Shown here piece after piece: positions 58,524 to 64,000 of a stretch of DNA of 64,000 bases. Location of the stretch: assembly GCF_900110575.1 (NCBI RefSeq), contig NZ_FOEF01000007.1, positions 303,071 to 367,070 on the forward strand, given 5' to 3'. Made by a program: the position numbers and the translations under genes. The stretch is from Amycolatopsis saalfeldensis. GTDB taxonomy: Bacteria; Actinomycetota; Actinomycetes; Mycobacteriales; Pseudonocardiaceae. A model generated the notes under the pieces. It saw nothing but the letters and a program-made list of their open reading frames with translations, was not told the DNA's origin and made no database searches. Position 1 is the stretch's first letter, and each line of letters starts with the position of its first letter.

Positions 58524-59768
58524 ATGCCTGATCTCTCCTGGGTACGCAGCCCGGTGGGCGCAGCCGATCAGCACTGGGCGACCCGCCTCGGCGGCAAATC
58601 GGTCCTGGTACTGGTGCCGCACATCGAGGCCGGCACCCGGTTGTTCGATCTGCTGCCGTTGCTGGAAGGCGACCACCGCGTCCAGGCCGTCTTCACCGTG
58701 CCCGAGCCATGGGAGTCCTGGCCGGCGACCCATGACTTCCTGACCGCGCAAGGCGGTGTGGTGCTGCCCTGGGCACAGGCCCGCCGAGGCTGCTACGACC
58801 TCGTCCTCGCCGCGAGCACCCGAGGCATCGACGAGGTGACCGGCCCCAAGCTCCTGATCCCCCACGGCGGCGGGTTCGGGCAGTACCGGCCGTGGCGCCC
58901 GCCCGACACGACGGCCCGCGAATGGCGACCCCTGGTGGGCCTGGACGCGGACCAGCTGATGCGGGAGGGCCAGCTCCGCGCCGACGCGATCGCTCTCGTC
59001 CACGACCGGGAACAGGACCTGCTCGAGCAGACCTGCCCGAGGGCGTCGCCCGCGGCCGTCGTGACCGGCGACATCGCCCTCGACCGGCTGACCGCGAGCC
59101 TGCCCCACCGGCAGCACTACCGGCGCGCGCTGGGCGTCGGCGACGAACAGCGGCTTGTGGTCGTGACGTCCACGTGGTCCGGGCGGTCGGCGTTCGGCCG
59201 GCATCCCGACCTGTTCGAACGGGTGCTCGCCGGGCTCCCGCGCGACCGGTACCGGGTGGCGGCGGCACTGCACCCGCAAATCTGGTCGCACCACAGTGTC
59301 TGGCAGGTCCGCAGCTGGCTGGCGGACAGTCTCCGCCAGGGACTGCTCCTGCTCCCGCCGGACGAGGGATGGCGGGCCACGCTCGTCGCCGCCGACTACC
59401 TGCTCGGCGACTACGGCTCGGTGACCGGCTACGCCGCGTCGGCCGGGGTGCCGGTTCTCCTGGCAGGGAACGACGACACGCCGCTCTTGCCCGGCACCGC
59501 GACCGCCACGCTCGCCCGTCTCGCGCCCCGGTGGCAGCCAGGGCAACCACTCGTCGCCCAGCTGCACGCCGCGGCAGCGGCACGCGACGCCACCGAACTC
59601 CCGGGCGTGCTGAGCAAGCTGCTGACTTCACGGCCTGGTGACGCCGCGGCGGTCTTCCGCCACACGATGTACCGGCTGCTCGGCCTGACGGAACCTCCGC
59701 GCCCGGCGCACGCCGCGCCGGTCCCGCTCCCCTCGCCGATCGCTACGACCACGACGGTGCCGTCGTGA
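58524..59768 (+). CDS. GT-B-fold protein resembling CDP-glycerol glycerophosphotransferases
   Basis: This 414-aa protein starts at ATG 58524, with AAGGAG 6 nt upstream. The N-terminal Rossmann half has VLVLVPHIEAGTRLFDLLPLLEGDHRVQAVFTVP and KLLIPHGGGFGQYRPWRP. The C-terminal half has RLVVVTSTWSGRSAFGRHPDLFERVL, ALHPQIWSHHS and AADYLLGDYGSVTGYAASAGVPVLLA. The last block resembles the DYSSV donor-site motif of TagF-type polymer synthases and GT-B transferases. No membrane segment is seen. Homologues next to AfsR-like regulators exist in actinomycetes as I recall, with no function. Its stop overlaps the next gene (GTGA). Confidence 0.75.
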   Translation: MPDLSWVRSPVGAADQHWATRLGGKSVLVLVPHIEAGTRLFDLLPLLEGDHRVQAVFTVPEPWESWPATHDFLTAQGGVVLPWAQARRGCYDLVLAASTRGIDEVTGPKLLIPHGGGFGQYRPWRPPDTTAREWRPLVGLDADQLMREGQLRADAIALVHDREQDLLEQTCPRASPAAVVTGDIALDRLTASLPHRQHYRRALGVGDEQRLVVVTSTWSGRSAFGRHPDLFERVLAGLPRDRYRVAAALHPQIWSHHSVWQVRSWLADSLRQGLLLLPPDEGWRATLVAADYLLGDYGSVTGYAASAGVPVLLAGNDDTPLLPGTATATLARLAPRWQPGQPLVAQLHAAAAARDATELPGVLSKLLTSRPGDAAAVFRHTMYRLLGLTEPPRPAHAAPVPLPSPIATTTTVPS

Positions 59769-60319
59769 CGAACCTCGGCGGCGCGCGCACGACGGTCTAC
59801 GCCGGTGGGCCCAGCCCCACCGGCGTCACCTCCTGGTCCTACACCACCGGCGGCACTGCGGGCACCGTGCTCACGGGCACGGCCACGGGCTGCCGCCGGG
59901 CCATGCTGGTCGACGTGCTCATCGCACCGGAGCAGCTCAGTCCGGCCGACGCCCGGTCCTTCATCGCCGACGCGCTCGACCGGCAGCCGGGTCTCACCCT
60001 CGCCGCCGCCCGCCTCGACCGGCCACGGTGCCTGATCGGCGACCTCGGCGGGGACCTGGCCGTAGTCGGCGAACCGGACGTCACCCGGGCTGCGGTCACC
60101 GCCTACCTCTGGCTGACGACCGGCCAGGCACTCGGGAGTCTCGGCTCACTCGAGCGCGCGGAGCATGGCCTGCGCGCGCTCGAGGTGCGTCCCGCCCACG
60201 CGGTCGAGCAGCGCCACCGCTTCCCGCACCAGGTCACCGGCCACGTCGCGCTGGTCGTCGCTTTCGGCGACCTCGGCCGAGGCCATCAGCAGCTCGGCTT
60301 CGTAGACGGCCGAGCCTGA
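59765..60319 (+). CDS. Unknown protein coupled to the GT-B-like gene, with antisense 3' end
   Basis: This ORF encodes 184 aa from GTG 59765, whose codon overlaps the upstream stop. The first 125 residues look protein-like (MLVDVLIAPEQLSPADARSFIADALDRQPGLTLAAARLDRPRCLIGDLGGDLAVVGEPDV), with alternating strands and helices. The last 58 or so residues are encoded opposite the 3' end of the convergent NB-ARC/TPR gene and have the His/Arg/Val-rich look of antisense coding. The gene may have lost its natural end when these two units were joined. No family is recognised. Confidence 0.55.
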   Translation: MTNLGGARTTVYAGGPSPTGVTSWSYTTGGTAGTVLTGTATGCRRAMLVDVLIAPEQLSPADARSFIADALDRQPGLTLAAARLDRPRCLIGDLGGDLAVVGEPDVTRAAVTAYLWLTTGQALGSLGSLERAEHGLRALEVRPAHAVEQRHRFPHQVTGHVALVVAFGDLGRGHQQLGFVDGRA

Positions 60320-62203
60320 CGACGCCAAGACCGGCCGGGCCTGCTCCAGCCGCGGCCGGGCGAGGTCGGGCCGTCCGGTCCGCACGTCGAGCCGGGCCAG
60401 CGCGACCTTCGTATTCGCCTCGTCCTTCGCGGAACCCAGCCGCGCGAACATCGTCAGCGCGGTCTCCAGGTGCCCGGCCGCGTCGTCGTGCCGGCCCGCG
60501 TGCAGCAGCGCTTCGCCGATGCGGCGGTGCCGCTGCGCCACCCCGAGGTCGATCCCCAGCTCCCGCTCGATCTCCATGCTGTCGGCGAAGAATCCCACCG
60601 CGACATCGAACTCGCCGACGCCCTGGGCGGCCATGCCCAGCTGGTCCAGGGCCACCGACTCGTTACGCCGGTCCTTCGCGCCGCGCGCGAGTTCGGCCGC
60701 CCGCAGGCATTCTCGCTCGGCGATCGGATACTGGCCGAGGTCGAGGTGGGCGCGGGCAAGCTGGCACCGCAGCCGCGCCTCGGCGACCGGGTGGCGGCTG
60801 CGCTGCGCCGCCAGGATGCCCAGCTCATGCGAGTGCAGCCATTCCGGATAGTACTTGCGGTGCAAGAAGAACTCCCACAACGCCTCGCACAGCTGCCACG
60901 CCGCCTCGCTGTGGCGAAGCGCCACCGCCTGTTCCAGCACCCGCAGAATGCTCGGCAGCTCCGCTTCCAGCCACTGGAGCGCTTCCTGCCCCGAAGCGAA
61001 CTTCGCCGGCTCGTCACCGAGTTTTTCGCAGACCGTGCTGACCCGCCAGCGCATCGGGATCACCACCAGATTCGCCCGGGTCATCTGCTCGAGGTACCAG
61101 GCGGCGACGCGCGGAACGACCTCTTCTCCTTCGGCGTCATCGCCCGGACGCGGGGCTCGGCCGTGCAAGCGGATCAGATCGTGGAAGCGATAGCGGTCCG
61201 CGCCGATCTCGTCCAGCAGGCTGGCATCCACCAGTACCTGCGCGGTTTCTCCGGCCCGCGCCTCGGACAACGTTGTCACCGCAGCCGAGACGGCGGTGCT
61301 GAAGTCCGGCGCCGGATGCGCCGAGAGCAAGCGGTAGAAACGGGCTGCTTCATCGGGCAACGCGCGATACGACCAATCGAACGCCGAACCCACCGAGGTC
61401 GCCGCATCCGCAGCCAGCCGTTCCAGGCGCGCCCGTTCATCACGCAACTGGTCCACCACTCGGCGGACCGGCCAGCTCGGCCGGGCCGCCAGTCGCGCGG
61501 CCACCACGCACAGCGCCAGCGGCAGCCCGCCGCACAGCCCCGCCAGTTCCCCGAGAGCGGCCGACTCTTCGGTGACCCGACGCTCCCCCAGCACCTGATC
61601 CAGCAACTCGACCCCGGCGGCCTTCGGCAACGGCGTCACATCCACGAACCGGGCGCCCTCGACGACCAGCCCGTCCAGCCGCAACCGGCTGGTCACCACC
61701 ACCGCGCAGCCCGCCGAGGACGGGATCAACGGCCGCACCTGCGCCGACGACACGGCATTGTCGACCACCACGAGCAGCCGCCGTCCCGCGGTGACCGTCC
61801 GGTACAGCCCCACCTGCTCGGCAAGGTCCACCGGCACGCGCTCCGGCGGCACTCCGAGCGCGCGCAGGAAAGACCCCAGAACCTCGTCCGGGTCCGCGGC
61901 CGCTTCCGGCGAGAACCCCCGGACGTCCATGTACAGCTGGCCGTCCGGGAAATCGTCCGGGCGGCGAGCGGCCCAGGTGACCGCGAGCGCGGTCTTGCCC
62001 ACGCCCCCGGGCCCCACCGCCACGGCGACCGCGGGACCTCCGCCGGCGACGTCGCCGCCCAGGATCCCGTCGAGGCTCGCCAATTCGTCCTCCCGGCCGA
62101 CCAGACCGGCGGGCGGCGGCGGCAACTGCCGGGGCACCGCCTCGAAGATCGGGAACACGGAAGGGAAAGCCGCGCCCGGCGCAGCCTGGTAACGATCGAC
62201 CAT
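60146..62203 (-). CDS. NB-ARC/TPR protein without DNA-binding domain (AfsR-like ATPase)
   Basis: This 685-aa protein starts at ATG 62203 (GGGGGAG upstream). The first 25 residues are nonconserved. The NB-ARC ATPase then has PPPPAGLVGREDELASLDGIL, Walker A GPGGVGKTALAV, Walker B RRLLVVVDNA, and GLCGGLPLALCVVAARL. From about 400, TPR units follow (WLHSHELGILAAQRS, SVALDQLGMAAQGVGEFDVAVGFF, AQRHRRIGEALLHAGRHDDAAGHLETAL). The SARP and BTAD parts of AfsR are missing, so it may act through protein partners, like STAND sensor ATPases. It is convergent with, and overlaps by 174 nt, the unknown gene at 59765. Confidence 0.87.
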   Translation of the reverse strand: MVDRYQAAPGAAFPSVFPIFEAVPRQLPPPPAGLVGREDELASLDGILGGDVAGGGPAVAVAVGPGGVGKTALAVTWAARRPDDFPDGQLYMDVRGFSPEAAADPDEVLGSFLRALGVPPERVPVDLAEQVGLYRTVTAGRRLLVVVDNAVSSAQVRPLIPSSAGCAVVVTSRLRLDGLVVEGARFVDVTPLPKAAGVELLDQVLGERRVTEESAALGELAGLCGGLPLALCVVAARLAARPSWPVRRVVDQLRDERARLERLAADAATSVGSAFDWSYRALPDEAARFYRLLSAHPAPDFSTAVSAAVTTLSEARAGETAQVLVDASLLDEIGADRYRFHDLIRLHGRAPRPGDDAEGEEVVPRVAAWYLEQMTRANLVVIPMRWRVSTVCEKLGDEPAKFASGQEALQWLEAELPSILRVLEQAVALRHSEAAWQLCEALWEFFLHRKYYPEWLHSHELGILAAQRSRHPVAEARLRCQLARAHLDLGQYPIAERECLRAAELARGAKDRRNESVALDQLGMAAQGVGEFDVAVGFFADSMEIERELGIDLGVAQRHRRIGEALLHAGRHDDAAGHLETALTMFARLGSAKDEANTKVALARLDVRTGRPDLARPRLEQARPVLASSGSAVYEAELLMASAEVAESDDQRDVAGDLVREAVALLDRVGGTHLERAQAMLRALE

Positions 62204-62410
62204 CCAGAGCTCCCCCGCGAGTCCGAACTTCCCTTGATACCGTCTCGCCTCACCCGGAAACGACGAGCGACCGAAACGCACCCGAAAGTACGAACACCAC
62301 TCACATCGTCGCCGGATGACGCCGCCCGGAACGACAACGGCTGTCGATCATCGCGGGTACGCTGGCAAACGGGCGCTCGGCTGCTGAGCCGGCAGGAGGG
62401 ATTTCACCGG

Positions 62411-62806
62411 ATGAGCACGGAATCCGCCGACGTCGCGTTGATGCGGGCGTTCGTCGAGCAGGTGCACGAGGGCGGGCGGATCGAGCTGATCGAGGACTTC
62501 GTCCACGCCGATTTCCGCAATCGGTCGGCGAAAGAGGGCCGGTCGGATGGGCGCGAGGGCGTGGTCGGGGTCACGCGGGCGCTGCATGCCGCGTTCGAGG
62601 GGCTGAAGGTCGAGATCGTGCACTGCGTCGAAACCGATGGAGTTGTTGCCACGCACAAGATCTACCGGGGGCGCCACGTCGGGCTGTGGCTGGGCGCGCC
62701 GCCGTCCGGGCTGGACGTCGAGTTCCGGGTGATGGACTTCGTGCGGGTTCGCGACGGCCGGTTCGTCGAGCACTGGTCGGTGCTCGAACCGCCGCGAGGG
62801 CAATGA
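62411..62806 (+). CDS. SnoaL-like/ester-cyclase-type small protein
   Basis: This 131-aa protein starts at ATG 62411. The NTF2-like fold is suggested by DVALMRAFVEQVHEGGRIELIEDFVHADFRNRS, TRALHAAFEGLKVEIVHCVETDGVVATHKIYRGRHVG, and FRVMDFVRVRDGRFVEHWSVLEPP. The end of the last strand (GRFVEHW) is typical of SnoaL-like ester cyclases and polyketide cyclases. Function is unknown. It is convergent with the TetR gene and about 200 nt from the divergent NB-ARC gene. RBS AGGAGGG is 11 nt away, which is rather far. Confidence 0.8.
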   Translation: MSTESADVALMRAFVEQVHEGGRIELIEDFVHADFRNRSAKEGRSDGREGVVGVTRALHAAFEGLKVEIVHCVETDGVVATHKIYRGRHVGLWLGAPPSGLDVEFRVMDFVRVRDGRFVEHWSVLEPPRGQ

Positions 62807-62861
62807 GCCCACGTCCCCAGGGCTGAACTTCGCCGACTGCAGCGGGGATTCAGCCAGGAGT

Positions 62862-63509
62862 TCAGCGTGCCAACAGGCGAGCCACCTCGTCGGCGAACAG
62901 CAGCGCCGGATCGAAACCCATCCCGGCGAATTGGCCGGCCAGTTCGAGCGAGAGAACGCCGTGGACCCGCGACCAGAAGCTCAGCGCCCGGCTCAGTGCC
63001 GCGGCCGGGGCCGGGCTCTCGCCGGCCCAGTCGCGGTGGCGGTCGAGTTCGGCTTCGAACGGGGTGGCGGGGCCGCTGACGGGGCGCGCGGCACTGACGT
63101 CGATCAGGACCGCCATGATCTCCCGCGAGATCATGGCGGTGTCGTCCGGCGCGTGGTAGCCGGGCACCGGTGTGCCGTAGATCAGGAAGTACCGCTGGGG
63201 ATCGGCCAGCGCCCAGTCCCGGAAGGCGCGAGCCAGCCCGGCCAGGTCGGCGCCGGCCGCGCCCGCCGCCCGGATCTCGTCGGCGAGGCTGCGATAGGCG
63301 TCCCGGATGAGGTCGGTGAGCAGGTCGTCGCGGCTGGCGTAGTAGCGGTACAGCGCGGGGCCGCTCATGCCCAGCTGCTTGGCGATCGCGTTGAGCGACA
63401 GCGCGGCGACGCCCGTCGTGGCCAGCTGCTCCCACGCGTGCTGCTTGATCTCCGCGCGCACCTGCGCCCGGTAGCGCTCCCGCGGGGTCGTCCCGGCCGT
63501 CTCGGTCAT
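62862..63509 (-). CDS. TetR-family regulator (WHG-domain type)
   Basis: This 215-aa regulator has the HTH RAEIKQHAWEQLATTGVAALSLNAIAKQLGMSGPALYRYYASRDDLLTDLI. The C-terminal part matches the WHG domain group (LARAFRDWALADPQRYFLIYGTPVPGYHAP and WSRVHGVLSLELAGQFAGMGFDPALLF). A small inverted repeat GTCTA/TAGAC lies upstream and may be its operator. No adjacent divergent partner is present, so the target is not obvious. Confidence 0.9.
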   Translation of the reverse strand: MTETAGTTPRERYRAQVRAEIKQHAWEQLATTGVAALSLNAIAKQLGMSGPALYRYYASRDDLLTDLIRDAYRSLADEIRAAGAAGADLAGLARAFRDWALADPQRYFLIYGTPVPGYHAPDDTAMISREIMAVLIDVSAARPVSGPATPFEAELDRHRDWAGESPAPAAALSRALSFWSRVHGVLSLELAGQFAGMGFDPALLFADEVARLLAR

Positions 63510-63544
63510 CAGTCCACCCTTCCGTGCCCGGCGGTCGCGGCACC

Positions 63545-63556
63545 GTCTAGTTAGAC
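63545..63556. promoter_or_regulatory. Possible TetR operator
   Basis: GTCTA-GT-TAGAC lies 35 nt upstream of the TetR gene. Further TCTAG-like half-sites occur just beyond (TCTAGCG near 63570). Confidence 0.45.
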
Positions 63557-63609
63557 CCTATCACCATCTCTAGCGATGCTCACGACAGGCGTTGCGGGAC
63601 CCGGAAACG

Positions 63610-63646
63610 CCAGTGGCGCCGAGGTCGGAAACCCCGGCGCCACTGG
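63610..63646 (-). terminator. Hairpin terminator after the EspC-like gene
   Basis: CCAGTGGCGCCG (63610-63621) and CGGCGCCACTGG (63635-63646) form a perfect 12-bp stem, 15 nt beyond the stop of the minus-strand gene at 63662. Confidence 0.85.
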
Positions 63647-63661
63647 TGAAGCGTCCACCGA

Positions 63662-64000
63662 TCAGGCGCTGTTCCGCTCGACCGTGCCGACCCGCAACTG
63701 CTTCGCGTCGACCTCCGCACCAGCCTGCTTCTTGAACGGCTCCGCCTCCGCCTCATCACCCTCACGGTAAGTCTTGGCAGCAGTACGGACATTGTCCGCC
63801 GTCGTCTTCACACCCTCACCCGCCGAACTCACCGCCTCCTTCGCCTTCTCACCCGTCGGATTCACAATCAACGGCAAAAACGCACACAACAACCCATACG
63901 CATCCGTCGACATAGCACTGTCCGCCGCCTGCACCGCCGTATGCAAACGATCCACCAAACCGTCCAAATGACTCGCGTGCGCGACCAGATCATCCGGCTC
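63662..64000 (-). CDS. EspC-like type VII secretion-associated protein (5' end beyond the window)
   Basis: The frame is open to the window edge, so the start is missing; 112 codons are present. The opening visible residues EPDDLVAHASHLDGLVDRLHTAVQAA match the start of EspC/ESX-1 secretion-associated proteins. These are WXG100-like helical hairpins exported by type VII systems. LLCAFLPLIVNPTGEKAKEAV and TYREGDEAEAEPF continue the helical fold. The coding strand uses many T-ending codons (GGT, CGT, GAT), unlike its neighbours. Its position with respect to other ESX genes cannot be seen. Confidence 0.75.
   Translation of the reverse strand, partial: EPDDLVAHASHLDGLVDRLHTAVQAADSAMSTDAYGLLCAFLPLIVNPTGEKAKEAVSSAGEGVKTTADNVRTAAKTYREGDEAEAEPFKKQAGAEVDAKQLRVGTVERNSA

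Noticed and set aside
55262..62203. Reading the SARP region as a secondary-metabolite biosynthetic cluster
   Set aside because: No polyketide, NRPS, terpene, RiPP-modifying or other core enzyme is present. A regulator alone does not define a cluster.

Overview
The window is GC-rich (about 70 percent or more) with strong G/C third-position bias. GTG and TTG starts and 4-nt start/stop overlaps are frequent. The gene families present (SARP regulator, LacI-run sugar ABC operon, two SnoaL-tailed ECF sigma factors, an F420-type LLM oxidoreductase, ferredoxin/P450 trio, EspC-like type VII secretion protein, IdeR-type iron box) point to a mycelial actinomycete. Pseudonocardiaceae, and Amycolatopsis in particular, is my best guess. 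This is an inference from gene content, not a database match. I saw no rRNA, tRNA, CRISPR array, insertion sequence or phage gene.

1-10.7 kb is a run of small catabolic and regulatory units: a MerR/quinone oxidoreductase divergent pair, an SGNH hydrolase, a GntR regulator, a membrane protein, an amidohydrolase, an amidase, and an HxlR regulator divergent from a deacetylase/NmrA pair. 10.8-20.2 kb holds secreted enzymes (Tat phosphoesterase, trypsin-like protease, serine beta-lactamase-like hydrolase), an FAD monooxygenase, and an ECF sigma factor with an SDR partner. Three broken genes lie in these first 18 kb: a phosphotransferase-like remnant near 4.0 kb, a LuxR-type ATPase regulator at 14.9-16.0 kb, and a GNAT at 17.7-18.1 kb.

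20.2-27.9 kb is a coherent sugar-utilisation locus: two permeases, a binding lipoprotein, a GH51 arabinofuranosidase and a GH35 galactosidase in one operon. It is divergent from a lacI gene, with two operator copies between them. 30.6-37.8 kb is a five-gene unit in which a two-component system sits between membrane glycosyltransferases (polyprenyl-phosphate sugar synthase with a GtrA domain, and two GT-C enzymes with Gly/Pro-rich loops). 38.0-45.2 kb has an orphan histidine kinase, a complete ferredoxin/reductase/P450 chain, an LLM oxidoreductase, and an FAD oxidoreductase with a second ECF sigma factor. Both ECF loci carry a TGTCACA-N16-(G/T)GTC promoter.

45.2-48.3 kb is a siderophore importer (two permeases, one lipoprotein, no ATPase) with an IdeR/DtxR-like box. 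48.4-54.0 kb has an Eis-type acetyltransferase, a GntR regulator facing a PEBP-SRPBCC fusion, a 43-codon cysteine-rich peptide gene, a leaderless secreted protein, and a TetR/AhpD-like operon. The tetR palindrome is repeated in near-identical form, at the same distance, in front of the peptide gene. 54.0-54.6 kb is gene-free apart from possible tiny ORFs and one strong hairpin.

54.6-62.2 kb has a duplicated-HTH protein and a 1012-aa SARP/NB-ARC/TPR regulator. The regulator is divergent from a GT-B-like protein and an unknown protein, the second of which runs 174 nt into a convergent NB-ARC/TPR gene. The window ends with a SnoaL-like protein, a TetR regulator and the 3' part of an EspC-like gene with distinct codon usage.
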